DNA of 64,000 nt from Pseudomonas atagonensis (GCF_011369485.1 NZ_VXCA01000006.1:43527-107526); one strand, 5' to 3'. Shown: positions 1-9,738, counted from the first letter of the stretch. Program-made: numbers and translations. Notes: generated by a model not told the origin, from the letters alone.

Positions 1-3000
1 GTACGCTGGGTGGCCAGGCCGGCAGCGGCGGCGTCGGCGGTTACGGCGGTGGCTACGACGCAACGCACATGGGCGGCCGCGGTGGCTCGAGCACCGGCGG
101 CGCTGGCGGTGTGGGCGTGTCCTATTACAGCAACGGCGGCAATGGCGGTACCGCCAGCAACGGCACGATTTCCATTGGCGGCGGCGGTGGCGGTTCTGGC
201 TGGGACAAGGTCGGCGGCGTCGGCGGCAACGCGGCCGGCGGTATTTACAACGCCTCCACCGGTACCCTGAAAATCGTCGGCACCTCGGTCATCAGCAACA
301 ACATCGGCGCGGGCGGCGGCGGTGGTGGTGGCAGTGGTCAGGGCAGCAACAACCTCAACGGCGGCGACGGCGGCCGGGGTGTCGGCGCGATCTGGAACCA
401 AGGCGGCACGGTACTGATCACCGCCGCCAACTTCAGCGCCATCAGCGGCAACGCGGCCGGCAGTGGCTCAGGCGGCGCAGAACTGGGCGGCGGTGTGACG
501 GGCTCTGTACCGCTGGCCTTCGCGGCGATCTACAACAACGGCGGCACACTCAACACCGCCTATGTGGAACCACCGACCGCGACCATCGTGATGTCGGACA
601 CGGCCCTGAAAATCGGCGAAACCTCGCTGGTGACCATCACTTTCAGCCGGGCGGTCACCGGGTTTACCAACGCCGACCTGACCATCGCCAACGGCACGCT
701 GACATCGGTCAGCAGCAGCGACGGCGGCCTGACCTGGACCGCGACTTTCACGCCGACCAACAACATTACCGACAGCACCAACCTGATCACCCTCGACAAC
801 ACTGGTGTCGTTGCGATCAGCGACGGCGTGGCGGGCGTCGGCACCACCAACTCGGTCAATTACGCGATCGATACCGCACGGCCAACCGTGTCCATCGTGA
901 TGTCCGATACGGCGCTGAAAATCGGCGATACCTCGCTGGTGACGTTCACCTTCAACGAGGCGATCACCGGGTTCACTAACGCTGATCTGACCATCGCCAA
1001 CGGCACATTGTCGGCAGTGAGCAGCAGCGACGGTGGCATCACCTGGACCGGAACCTTCACTCCGACCGCCAGCGTCACCGACACCACCAACCTCATTACT
1101 CTGGACAACACCGGCATCGCCGACCTGGCCGGCAACGCCGGCAGTGGCACCACCGATTCGGCCAATTATGTGGTCGACACCGTGCGGCCGACCGCGACCA
1201 TTGTCGTTGCCGATACCAGTCTGGCGGCGGGTGAAACCTCGCTGGTGACCATCACCTTCAGCGAAGCGGTCAGCGGCTTCACCACCGCCGACCTGACGGT
1301 GGCCAACGGCCTTTTGAGCGGACTGAGCAGCAGCGACGGCGGCATCACCTGGACTGTCACGCTGACGCCGACCGCCAGCATTACCGACACCACCAACCTC
1401 ATTACTCTGGATAACACAGGGGTAGTCGATCTGGCCGGCAACGCCGGCAGTGGCACCACCAACTCCAACAACTACGCCATCGACACCGCACGGCCGACCG
1501 CGACCATCGTGGTCGCAGACACCGTGCTGAAAATCGGCGAAACCTCGCTGGTGACCATCACCTTCAGCGAAGCGATCACCGGTTTCACCAACGCCGACCT
1601 GACGATTGCCAACGGCACGTTGACGGCGGTGAGCAGCAGCGATGGCGGCATCACCTGGACGGCGACGTTCACGCCGACCGCCAGCATCACCGACGCGACC
1701 AACCTGATCACCCTGAACAACACCGGCATCGCTGATCTGAACGGCAACGCCGGCAGCGGCACTACCGATTCCAACAACTACGCCATCGATACCGTGCGCC
1801 CGACCGCGACCATCGTGGTGGCCGACAACAACCTGCGGATCGGCGAAACCTCGCTGGTGACCATCACCTTCAGCGAAGCGGTGAGCGGTTTCACCAACGC
1901 CGACCTGACCATCGCCAACGGCACGTTGAGCGCGGTCAGCAGCAGCGATGGCGGTATCACCTGGACCGCGACGTTCACGCCGAGCGCCAGCATCACCGAC
2001 GCGACCAACCTGATCACGCTGGACAATACCGGCATCGTCGACCTGTCGGGCAACGCCGGCAGCGGCACTACCGATTCCAACAATTATGCGATCGATACGG
2101 TGCGTCCGACCGCGACCATCGTGGTCGCCGACAGCAACCTCACTGCCGGTGAAACCTCGCTGGTGACCATCACCTTCAGTGAAGCGGTCAGCGGTTTCAC
2201 CAACGCCGATCTGACCATTGCCAACGGCACGCTGACGGCAGTGAGCAGCAGCGACGGCGGCATCACCTGGACGGCAACTTTCACCCCGAACGTGGGCGTC
2301 AACGACGCGACCAACCTGATCGCCCTGGCCAATACCGGCATCTCCGACCTGTCGGGCAACGCCGGCAGCGGCACGACCAACTCCAACAACTACACCATCG
2401 ACACCGTGGTGCCGACCGCGACCATCATCATTGCCGACAACTCGCTGAAAATCGGCGAAACCTCGCTGGTGACCATCACCTTCAGCGAAGCGATCACCGG
2501 TTTCACCAACGCTGACCTGACGATTGCCAACGGCACGCTCAGCGCGGTGAGCAGCAGCGACGGCGGCATTACCTGGACGGCCACGTTCACGCCGACCAGC
2601 AGCATCACCGACGCCAGCAACCTGATCACGCTGGACAACTCCGGCGTGCAAAACCTGTCAGGCAATGCCGGCAGCGGCACCACCGATTCGAACAATTATT
2701 CGATCGACACGGTGCGTCCGACCGCGACCATCGTGGTTGCTGACACAGCGCTCGGCGTCGGCCAGACCTCGCTGGTGACCATCACCTTCAGCGAGGCGGT
2801 GACCGGTTTCACCAACGCCGATCTGATCATCGCCAACGGTACGCTGAGTGCAGTAAGCAGCAGTGACGGCGGCATCACCTGGACCGCAACGTTCACCCCG
2901 GCGGCAGGCATCACCGACACAACCAACCTGATTACATTGGACAACACCGGCATCTCCGATCTGGCGGGCAACGCCGGCAGCGGCACCACCGACTCCAATA

Positions 3001-5111
3001 ACTATGCGGTCGACAGTCAGCGCCCGACCGCGACCATTGTCATGAGCGACTCCAGCCTGCGTCCTGGTGAAACTTCGCTGGTGACAATCACTTTCAGCGA
3101 AGCGGTAACCGGTTTCGACAACTCTGACCTGAGCGTCGCCAACGGCACCCTGAGCAATGTCTCGTCGAGCGACGGCGGCATCACCTGGACGGCCACTTTC
3201 ACGCCGAACATTGGTGTCACCGACCTCACCAACCTGATCGTCCTGAACAACACCGGCATCACCGACCTGGCCGGCAACACCGGCACCGGCACCACCAGCT
3301 CGGCCAACTACCAAGTGCAAACCCAAGTGCCGACCGCCACCATCGTGGTTGCCGACACCTCGCTCAAGGCCGGGGAAACCTCGTTGGTGACCATCACCTT
3401 CAACGAAGCGGTCAGCGGTTTCGACAACAGCGATCTGACCATCGCCAACGGCACGTTGAGCAACGTCAGCAGCAGTGACGGCGGTATTACCTGGACGGCG
3501 ACCTTCACGCCGACGGCCAATATCACTGACGCCACCAACCTGATCACCCTGAACAACGTCGGGGTCGCCAACCTGTCGGGCAACAGCGGCGTCGGTACCA
3601 CCGATTCCAACAACTTCGCCATCGACACCGCGCTGCCGACCGCGACCATCGTGGTTGCCGACAATCGGCTGGGCATCGGTGAAACCACCACGGTGACCAT
3701 CACGTTCAGCGAAGCGGTGAGCGGTTTCGATCTGTCGGACATCAGCGTCGCCAACGGTGCGCTGTCGAACCTGACCAGCAGCGACGGCGGCGTCACCTGG
3801 ACAGCGACCTTTACGCCGACTGCCAACGTCAACGACCCGACCAACCTGATCCTGATCGACACCGCCGGCGTTCAGGATCTGGCCGGAAACCTGGGGGCGA
3901 GCATTGCCATCTCCAACAACTACATCCTTGATGCCACCCGGCCGACGGTGGACATCGTCGTCGCCAATCCACATCTGGGCATCGGCCAGACCACCACGGT
4001 GACGTTCACCTTCAGCGAGGCGGTGAGCAATTTCGACCTGTCCGACCTGAGCGTGACCAATGGCGACCTGAGCAACCTGAGCAGCAGCGATGGCGGCAAG
4101 ACCTGGACCGCGACATTCACGCCGACGGCCAATGTCACCGACCCAAGCAACTTCATCGCGCTGGATACCAGCAACGTCACCGACCTTGCGGGCAACGCCG
4201 GCAGCACGGTGGCGGTGTCGAACAACTACGCCCTCGACAGCGAACGGCCGACAGCCACGGTCGTCATCGCCAACCCGAACATGGGCGTCGGCCAGACCTC
4301 GCTGGTGACCATCACCTTCAACGAGGCAGTCAGCGGTTTTGATCTGTCAGACATCAGCGTCGGCAACGGCACCCTGTCCAACCTGAGCAGCAGCGACGGC
4401 GGCAAGACCTGGACCGCAACCCTGACGCCGAACGCCAACGTCAACAGCGCCAACAATGCGATCAGCTTCAATAGCGCCGGCGTCAGCGATCTGTCAGGCA
4501 ACAGCGGCAGCGGTGTCAGCAGCTCCAACAATTACGCGATCAATACAGTGCCCACCACGCGGATCAATGTCGTGATTCCGGATCCGCTGGTTCGCAGCAG
4601 CGATCCAGTCGTGTCGCCACCGCCGCCGAATGTGCCGCTGCAACCGATCATTTTTACCCCGCCATCCGGCGATCTCGGTTCTCCGCTGACCTTCAGCCCA
4701 TTGTTCGAGCAACGGGTGATCGGCAACGGTATCCGGCCGCTCGGCGACATTTTCATGAATCACGGCGCGCTGAGTCCGAGCTTTATCGCGCAGGTTTTTA
4801 CCAGCAGCGACAGTGGCGGTGACGGTTCCGGCCATGGCTTCCTCGGTTTCGGTGGCGGCGACGGTGGGGTGTTCGGCAGCAGCACACTGGCGAGCCTGTT
4901 CAACCAGAACAGCGCCGCCGAGCGTGATTCGCTGAATGCTTTCGGCAGCCAGTCGCTCAAGGCTGGCGATGTTTCCCAGGGCCTGCGCGGCGTTTTTGGC
5001 GCGCCGACGTTGGGGCAACAATTGCAACAGCTCAAAGATACCGAGCAGCACCGGGTGGACAACCTGGCGGCGGCTCTGCAACAGGTCGGCATCAGCGAAA
5101 TTCCGGCCTGA
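1..5111 (+). CDS. Giant Ig-repeat surface adhesin, 5'-truncated by window edge
   Basis: The reading frame is open from base 3, so the start lies upstream; 1702 residues are visible. Bases 3-572 encode a Gly/Asn/Ser-rich, low-complexity region of beta-helix or PGRS-like character. Bases 573-4550 hold 13 tandem repeats of exactly 306 bp (102 residues). Each opens with PTATIVVAD or a close variant, has a central SSSDGG..TWTATFTP block and ends near NNYAIDT, resembling bacterial Ig-like domains of the Big_12 kind. A Pro-rich linker and a non-repetitive tail of about 180 residues follow (bases 4551-5111). No RTX nonapeptides and no LPXTG motif are visible. The following tolC-like gene suggests TolC-dependent (type I) export, but an ABC/HlyD pair would have to lie upstream of the window. 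Adhesion is inferred from the architecture. Confidence 0.85.
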   Translation, partial: TLGGQAGSGGVGGYGGGYDATHMGGRGGSSTGGAGGVGVSYYSNGGNGGTASNGTISIGGGGGGSGWDKVGGVGGNAAGGIYNASTGTLKIVGTSVISNNIGAGGGGGGGSGQGSNNLNGGDGGRGVGAIWNQGGTVLITAANFSAISGNAAGSGSGGAELGGGVTGSVPLAFAAIYNNGGTLNTAYVEPPTATIVMSDTALKIGETSLVTITFSRAVTGFTNADLTIANGTLTSVSSSDGGLTWTATFTPTNNITDSTNLITLDNTGVVAISDGVAGVGTTNSVNYAIDTARPTVSIVMSDTALKIGDTSLVTFTFNEAITGFTNADLTIANGTLSAVSSSDGGITWTGTFTPTASVTDTTNLITLDNTGIADLAGNAGSGTTDSANYVVDTVRPTATIVVADTSLAAGETSLVTITFSEAVSGFTTADLTVANGLLSGLSSSDGGITWTVTLTPTASITDTTNLITLDNTGVVDLAGNAGSGTTNSNNYAIDTARPTATIVVADTVLKIGETSLVTITFSEAITGFTNADLTIANGTLTAVSSSDGGITWTATFTPTASITDATNLITLNNTGIADLNGNAGSGTTDSNNYAIDTVRPTATIVVADNNLRIGETSLVTITFSEAVSGFTNADLTIANGTLSAVSSSDGGITWTATFTPSASITDATNLITLDNTGIVDLSGNAGSGTTDSNNYAIDTVRPTATIVVADSNLTAGETSLVTITFSEAVSGFTNADLTIANGTLTAVSSSDGGITWTATFTPNVGVNDATNLIALANTGISDLSGNAGSGTTNSNNYTIDTVVPTATIIIADNSLKIGETSLVTITFSEAITGFTNADLTIANGTLSAVSSSDGGITWTATFTPTSSITDASNLITLDNSGVQNLSGNAGSGTTDSNNYSIDTVRPTATIVVADTALGVGQTSLVTITFSEAVTGFTNADLIIANGTLSAVSSSDGGITWTATFTPAAGITDTTNLITLDNTGISDLAGNAGSGTTDSNNYAVDSQRPTATIVMSDSSLRPGETSLVTITFSEAVTGFDNSDLSVANGTLSNVSSSDGGITWTATFTPNIGVTDLTNLIVLNNTGITDLAGNTGTGTTSSANYQVQTQVPTATIVVADTSLKAGETSLVTITFNEAVSGFDNSDLTIANGTLSNVSSSDGGITWTATFTPTANITDATNLITLNNVGVANLSGNSGVGTTDSNNFAIDTALPTATIVVADNRLGIGETTTVTITFSEAVSGFDLSDISVANGALSNLTSSDGGVTWTATFTPTANVNDPTNLILIDTAGVQDLAGNLGASIAISNNYILDATRPTVDIVVANPHLGIGQTTTVTFTFSEAVSNFDLSDLSVTNGDLSNLSSSDGGKTWTATFTPTANVTDPSNFIALDTSNVTDLAGNAGSTVAVSNNYALDSERPTATVVIANPNMGVGQTSLVTITFNEAVSGFDLSDISVGNGTLSNLSSSDGGKTWTATLTPNANVNSANNAISFNSAGVSDLSGNSGSGVSSSNNYAINTVPTTRINVVIPDPLVRSSDPVVSPPPPNVPLQPIIFTPPSGDLGSPLTFSPLFEQRVIGNGIRPLGDIFMNHGALSPSFIAQVFTSSDSGGDGSGHGFLGFGGGDGGVFGSSTLASLFNQNSAAERDSLNAFGSQSLKAGDVSQGLRGVFGAPTLGQQLQQLKDTEQHRVDNLAAALQQVGISEIPA
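573..4550 (+). repeat. 13 x 306-bp in-frame tandem repeat (Ig-like domains)
   Basis: Thirteen consecutive units, all 306 bp with no indels between units, make up most of the adhesin gene. Units 3-8 are the most alike at the DNA level, while units 11-13 diverge (PTVDIVVANPHLG, PTATVVIANPNMG). The equal lengths keep every recombination product in frame, so copy number could vary between strains. The periodicity also creates long open frames on the minus strand that are not genes. Confidence 0.93.
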
Positions 5112-5158
5112 ACAAAACAACTACTCAACACTGTGCGGGACCTAGGGGCGATCCAGGG

Positions 5159-6676
5159 ATGAAGAAAAGTCAGAAGTTGTTCGGCGCCAGCCTGCTGGCG
5201 CTGGCGATCAGCGGGTGTGCCGTGACCAGTGAGCCGATTGAGCGCAGCGTCAGCGAGCAACGGGCCAGAACCGATCTGCAAAGCATGTACAAGGATCAGG
5301 AACCGCTGCGCGGCCCGTTGACCCTGCATCAGGCGATGGCCCGCGCGGTGAAATACAACCTCGAAGGCCGCTTGAAAATCATGGAGGAAGCGCTGGCCAA
5401 GCGGCAGCTCGACCTCGCCAGTTTCGACATGCTGCCGCGTATGGCACTGGACGCCGGGTACGTCGGGCGTAACAACGTCAACGCCTCCAGCAGCCAGAGC
5501 GTACGTACCGGCACCCAGTCGCTGGAACCGTCGACCTCGCAGGATCGCGACCGTGATGTCGCCGACCTGACCATGGTCTGGAACGTCCTCGATTTCGGGG
5601 TCAGCTACATCAGTGCCAAGCAGCAGGGCGACCAGCGTCTGATCGTGCAGGAACGTCGACGCAAGGTGATCAACACCATCGTTCAGGACGTGCGCTCGGC
5701 CTATTGGCGAGCGATGGCCGCCGAACGTCTGCTCAAGCAGATCGACAGCCTGATGGCGCGGGTGCAAACCGCGCGAGACAACAGCCAGACCCTGAGCGAT
5801 CAACGCATTGGCGATCCGGTGCAATCGCTGGGTTATCAGCGTTCGCTGATCGAAGCGACGCGGCAACTGGAAGAACAGCGCCGTGCCTTGTCGCTGGCGA
5901 AAACCGAACTGGCGACCCTGATCAACCTGCCGCTGGGCACCCACCTGACACTGGCCACCGATGACGGTTACCAGATCCCCGAACTCAAGGTCGATCTGGC
6001 GAAACTCGAACAGGAGGCTCTGACCAGCCGTCCGGAGCTGCGCGAGCAGGACTACCAGACGCGCATCAGCGCCGCCGAAACCCGCAAAGCCATGTTGCGT
6101 TTGCTGCCGGGCCTGGAGTTTTCGGCTGGCGGGCATTACGACAGCAACTCGTTTCTCGTTGAACAGGGCTGGGCGGATTACGGCGTCAAAGTCACCTGGA
6201 ACCTGTTCAACGTGATCTCCGCGCCGGCCGCGATCAACGTCGCCAAGGCCGGTGAAGAAGTCGCCACCGCACGGCGTCAGGCGATGTCGATTGCCGTGCT
6301 GGCGCAGCTCTATGTGGCCAACGCCAACTATCAAGAAGCTCTGCGTCAGTTCAAGACCAACCAGCAACTGTCCGACATCGACGGGCAAATCGTCGGTCAG
6401 TTGCGTAACCGCCATCAGGCTGCCGGGATCGGCGAACTTGAGTTGATTCAAGGGGAGCTGAACAACCTGCAGGCGGATCTGCGTCGCGATCTGTCGTACG
6501 CCGATCTGCGCAATGCTTACGGGCAGATCTTCGCCAGTGCCGGCCTCGATCCGTTGCCGGATCAGGTGCAATCCACCGAAGTGCAATCGATCGCTACCGC
6601 ACTGGCCAGTCGCGAGTCGGCCTGGGCGTCGGGCGACATTTCGGTGCCTGTGGTGGCCCATGCTCCGGCCCAGTGA
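5159..6676 (+). CDS. TolC-family outer membrane efflux/secretion lipoprotein
   Basis: This 505-residue protein has a lipoprotein signal with lipobox AISGC (Cys20), then two OEP-type halves (about 55-270 and 275-480) rich in long helices, as in TolC/OprM trimers. It would form the outer-membrane channel of an exporter. It begins 47 bp after the adhesin stop and overlaps the APS kinase start by 17 bp, so it is co-transcribed with the modification genes and probably with the adhesin. No inner membrane transporter or membrane-fusion gene lies beside it in the window. The closeness to the adhesin suggests type I secretion rather than drug efflux. AGGG lies only a few bases before the ATG; no better start is visible. 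Confidence 0.88.
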   Translation: MKKSQKLFGASLLALAISGCAVTSEPIERSVSEQRARTDLQSMYKDQEPLRGPLTLHQAMARAVKYNLEGRLKIMEEALAKRQLDLASFDMLPRMALDAGYVGRNNVNASSSQSVRTGTQSLEPSTSQDRDRDVADLTMVWNVLDFGVSYISAKQQGDQRLIVQERRRKVINTIVQDVRSAYWRAMAAERLLKQIDSLMARVQTARDNSQTLSDQRIGDPVQSLGYQRSLIEATRQLEEQRRALSLAKTELATLINLPLGTHLTLATDDGYQIPELKVDLAKLEQEALTSRPELREQDYQTRISAAETRKAMLRLLPGLEFSAGGHYDSNSFLVEQGWADYGVKVTWNLFNVISAPAAINVAKAGEEVATARRQAMSIAVLAQLYVANANYQEALRQFKTNQQLSDIDGQIVGQLRNRHQAAGIGELELIQGELNNLQADLRRDLSYADLRNAYGQIFASAGLDPLPDQVQSTEVQSIATALASRESAWASGDISVPVVAHAPAQ

Positions 6677-7265
6677 CGTGCTGGCGCCGAGCGCCAGCAT
6701 CGTTCGCACGCAACGCGAAGCCCGTAACGGCCATCGCGGCGCGGCGATCCTGCTGACCGGTTTGCCGGCGGCGGGCAAATCGACGCTCGCCCAGGCATTG
6801 CATGCGCAACTATTTGGGCGTGGTGTGCAGAGCGTGGTACTCGACGGCGATGGTTTGCGTGTCGGCCTCAACCGTGACCTCGGTTTCACCGACAGTGACC
6901 GGCGGGAAAACATTCGCCGTGCCAGCGAACTGGCGGCGTTGCTGGTGGAAAACGGCCAGATCGTGATTCTGGCGATGATCGCGCCGCTGGCAGAGCTGCG
7001 CGAAGTCTTTGCTGCACGCCTGGGTGAGGACTATCGCGAAGTCTGGTGCAACGCCGCGCTGGCCGTCTGCGAGCAACGCGATCCTAAGGGGCATTACGCA
7101 CGGGCGCGGCGCGGCGATCTGCCGGGGTTCACCGGTGTTTCGGCGCCTTACGAGCCGCCAGCCGAAGCGGCGCTGGTTCTCGACACCGGCGCACTGTCGG
7201 TCGAGGCTTGCCTTGACCGGTTGTTGACCTGGCTCGGCGAGTCTGCGGTATTGCCCAAGGCATGA
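6660..7265 (+). CDS. cysC: Stand-alone adenylylsulfate (APS) kinase, CysC-like
   Basis: It phosphorylates APS to PAPS, the sulfuryl donor for sulfotransferases, in the cytoplasm. In 201 residues it carries Walker A GLPAAGKST (34-42), the family block DGDGLRVGLNRDLGF (62-76), DRRENIRR (80-87) and the DPKGHYARAR segment (141-150), in the order seen in CysC, with no key residue missing. Pseudomonads usually carry APS kinase fused to CysN at the assimilation locus, so a separate copy here points to a dedicated PAPS supply. The ATG at 6660 overlaps the tolC-like stop, and GTG at 6678 is an alternative. Its stop overlaps the next start by 4 bp (ATGA), indicating translational coupling. The symbol denotes the family; this is probably a paralogue. 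Confidence 0.88.
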   Translation: MLRPSDVLAPSASIVRTQREARNGHRGAAILLTGLPAAGKSTLAQALHAQLFGRGVQSVVLDGDGLRVGLNRDLGFTDSDRRENIRRASELAALLVENGQIVILAMIAPLAELREVFAARLGEDYREVWCNAALAVCEQRDPKGHYARARRGDLPGFTGVSAPYEPPAEAALVLDTGALSVEACLDRLLTWLGESAVLPKA

Positions 7266-8047
7266 ACCGCCCAGCGTTCTCACGCCTGCCGGTGATGCTG
7301 GATCTGCCGCTGTTGTTGCAGGCGCTGGCCGCGATTGACGAGGCGGCGTGGCGCAGCCACTTCAACACCGGGTATTTCGCCGGGGACTGGAGTGGCGTGG
7401 CGCTGATTTCGGCGGCTGATGCGCTGACCGAGCTGTCACCCGGAAGCGCTGCACCGATGCACCGCGCCCCGTGGTTACGTGACGCGCGCTGGCAACAAGG
7501 GCTGCGCGATCTCGCGCTGGATATCGTCAGCGCGCGCCTGCTGCGCCTGGGCGCCGGCGCGCGGATTCACGAACATCGCGACTACGATCTCGACGGCGCG
7601 GACGCCGACCTGCGCCTGCACATTCCGTTGCTCAGCCCGCCTGCCGTGGACTTCTGGCTCGACGACCAGCGTGTGCCCATGACGGCAGGAGAATGCTGGT
7701 TTCTCGATCTGGCGCGGCCACATCGGGTCGACAATCGCGACACGTCGCCACGCATTCATCTGGTGCTCGACTGCCGTCCCGGCCCCGGCCTGCTGCAACT
7801 GATTGCCGAAGGATTACCGAGCACCCCCGCAGCTGAGTCGGCGGACACCCCGTTGCAACGCTTTCAGCGGCTGGTGGCAAGCGATGTGGCGCTGGCCGCG
7901 ACCTTGCAGGCGTTGCTCGATCCTGAGGTTTTCATCCGCCGAACCCTGGCACTGGCCGCCGAACGCGGATTGCTGTTTTCCGAGGAAGAACTGCGCGCGG
8001 CGATGCGCGTCGGGCGCCGGCAATGGAACGCGCAATGGAGCGCCTGA
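7262..8047 (+). CDS. Aspartyl/asparaginyl beta-hydroxylase-like 2-oxoglutarate oxygenase
   Basis: This 261-residue protein resembles the Asp_Arg_Hydrox family: Fe(II)/2-oxoglutarate enzymes that hydroxylate Asp/Asn side chains or related substrates. Candidate iron ligands are His103/His105 in RIHEHRDYD and His154 in ARPHRVDN; Arg164 in SPRIHLVLD would bind 2-oxoglutarate. The jelly-roll pattern between them fits. It has no signal peptide, so it would act in the cytoplasm before export. It overlaps the APS kinase by 4 bp and the sulfotransferase by 25 bp, so it is the middle of a coupled trio. The substrate is unknown; the adjacent adhesin, rich in exposed Asp/Asn, is an inferred candidate. 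Confidence 0.8.
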   Translation: MNRPAFSRLPVMLDLPLLLQALAAIDEAAWRSHFNTGYFAGDWSGVALISAADALTELSPGSAAPMHRAPWLRDARWQQGLRDLALDIVSARLLRLGAGARIHEHRDYDLDGADADLRLHIPLLSPPAVDFWLDDQRVPMTAGECWFLDLARPHRVDNRDTSPRIHLVLDCRPGPGLLQLIAEGLPSTPAAESADTPLQRFQRLVASDVALAATLQALLDPEVFIRRTLALAAERGLLFSEEELRAAMRVGRRQWNAQWSA

Positions 8048-9012
8048 ATCTCGACGGCTGGTTGCCCATCCGTATTGCCAAGACTGCCGGGCAATGGCGG
8101 GTCGATTGGTGCTGGTTTGGCGCGACACCGTTGCATCAGCCGTTTTTTCGCGATGCCGTCGACGCGGCGCTGCGCCTGCCGTTCAATCAGGCTTTTGCCC
8201 GACAGACGCCACTGGCAACGCTGGCCGAGTGGCAGGCCCAAAGCCCCGGCCTGGCGCCGAGCGCGTTTATTCTGCACGCCTCGCGCTGTGGTTCGACGCT
8301 GATCAGCCAGATGCTGGCGCGCCTCGACGATCACATCGTGGTGTCGGAACCGCCGCCGCTGGACACTTTGCTACGCAGTGACCTTGCGGCGGCAGAGCGC
8401 CGCGCTGCGATTGGCGGTTTGCTCTCGGCTTACGGGCAACGACGCGGTGGTCACGAACAACATCTGGTGATCAAGCTCGACGCCTGGAACGTCGGTGAAT
8501 GGCCGCTGTTGCGCGAGTGCTTCCCTGATACGCCATGGCTGTTTGTCTATCGCGATCCGCTGGAAATCGCCGTTTCTCACCTGCGCCGTCCGGGCATGCA
8601 CATGGTGCCGGGAATGCTCGGCGAGTGTGTGCTGGATGATGGTTTGCCGTTTGCCGGGCGTGAGGATTTCATTGCCCGGCGCCTGGGGCGGTTGCTTGAG
8701 GCCGCTTTAGTGCATTGCCGTGACTCGGTTGGGCTGCCAGTGAATTACTCTGAGTTGCCTGAAGCGATGGCGGGGCGGTTGTCACGGTTTTTCCATTTGA
8801 GCGACGAGCAATGCCAGCGAGCATTGGCGGCAACCTCGCAACATGCCAAGCAACCTGCTCAGGACTTCGTGCCCGATGCCGAGGACAAGCGCCGCGAAGC
8901 CTCGGCGCTGTTACGGGAACGAGTGCAACACTTCGCGCAGGCTCCCTACGAGGCCCTGGAAAAATGGCGTGCTGCGCTCAGGGCTTCGCCGACAGATCAG
9001 CCATGCCCTTGA
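8023..9012 (+). CDS. Sulfotransferase family protein
   Basis: This 329-residue protein shows the two PAPS-binding elements of sulfotransferases: the 5'-phosphosulfate loop HASRCGSTL (85-93) and the 3'-phosphate element [11 protein letters not shown] (176-186) with Arg177 and Ser185. Together with the APS kinase two genes upstream it forms a make-and-use PAPS pair. It has no signal peptide. The start at 8023 lies inside the hydroxylase gene; ATG at 8035 is nearly as good. Its last 35 bp overlap the convergent slipin gene. The acceptor (protein, sugar or small molecule) cannot be read from the sequence. This divergent bacterial group includes members of unknown acceptor. Confidence 0.82.
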   Translation: MERAMERLNLDGWLPIRIAKTAGQWRVDWCWFGATPLHQPFFRDAVDAALRLPFNQAFARQTPLATLAEWQAQSPGLAPSAFILHASRCGSTLISQMLARLDDHIVVSEPPPLDTLLRSDLAAAERRAAIGGLLSAYGQRRGGHEQHLVIKLDAWNVGEWPLLRECFPDTPWLFVYRDPLEIAVSHLRRPGMHMVPGMLGECVLDDGLPFAGREDFIARRLGRLLEAALVHCRDSVGLPVNYSELPEAMAGRLSRFFHLSDEQCQRALAATSQHAKQPAQDFVPDAEDKRREASALLRERVQHFAQAPYEALEKWRAALRASPTDQPCP

Positions 9013-9736
9013 GCAATTCGATCGGCAGCGGAAAGACAATCGTCGAACTCTTGTCGCCGGCAATCGAACTCAAGGTCTGCATGTAACGAAGCTGCATGGC
9101 ACCAGGCTGGCGGCCCAACATTTCCGCCGCTTGCATGAGTTTTTCCGAGGCCTGCAATTCGCCTTCGGCGTGAATCACTTTGGCCCGTCGTTCGCGCTCG
9201 GCTTCGGCCTGTCGGGCGATGGCTCGGACCATCGACTCGTTGAGGTCGACATGCTTGATCTCGACGTTGGCAACCTTGATACCCCAGGCATCGGTCTGCG
9301 CGTCGAGCACTTGCTGGATGTCGATGTTCAACTGCTCGCGCTCGGCCAGCAGCTCGTCCAGTTCATGTTTGCCGAGCACCGCGCGCAGCGTGGTCTGGGC
9401 CAGTTGGCTCGTGGCCGACAAAAAGTCTTCGACCTGGATGATCGCTTTCTGCGGATCGAGCACACGGAAATACAGCACCGCGTTGACCTTGACCGAGACG
9501 TTGTCGCGGGTGATCACGTCCTGCGGTGGTACGTCGAGGACGATGGTGCGCAGGTCGACCCGGACCATTTGCTGCACCACTGGAATCAGCAGGATCAGCC
9601 CCGGGCCTTTGACCTGCCAGAACCGTCCGAGCTGGAACACCACGCCGCGTTCGTATTCGCGCAGGATGCGGAACGTTGAGCCAGCGAGGGCGATCACCAA
9701 TAAGAGCAGCGCAACAAAACCGATTTGCAGACCCAT
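8978..9736 (-). CDS. Slipin (SPFH/stomatin-type membrane protein)
   Basis: This 252-residue protein has one N-terminal membrane segment (about residues 4-22), then a band-7/SPFH domain ([17 protein letters not shown]... onward) and a charged coiled-coil ([20 protein letters not shown]). Proteins of this kind oligomerise in membrane microdomains and pair with NfeD. The ATG at 9736 has GGAG upstream; the GTG at 9742 is an alternative that overlaps the nfeD stop. Translational coupling with nfeD is likely. The 3' end overlaps the convergent sulfotransferase gene by 35 bp. Confidence 0.9.
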   Translation of the reverse strand: MGLQIGFVALLLLVIALAGSTFRILREYERGVVFQLGRFWQVKGPGLILLIPVVQQMVRVDLRTIVLDVPPQDVITRDNVSVKVNAVLYFRVLDPQKAIIQVEDFLSATSQLAQTTLRAVLGKHELDELLAEREQLNIDIQQVLDAQTDAWGIKVANVEIKHVDLNESMVRAIARQAEAERERRAKVIHAEGELQASEKLMQAAEMLGRQPGAMQLRYMQTLSSIAGDKSSTIVFPLPIELLKGMADLSAKP

Positions 9737-9738
9737 GA

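Noticed and set aside
468..2651. Long open frame on the minus strand (about 727 codons) and a series of about 101-codon minus-strand frames spaced 306 bp apart
   Set aside because: They mirror the 306-bp repeat of the adhesin gene; low-complexity translations with no ribosome sites show they are by-products of repeat codon bias.
4760..6913. Minus-strand open frame of about 717 codons across the adhesin end and tolC-like gene
   Set aside because: It is antisense to two well-supported genes and has no domain pattern; high GC explains its length.
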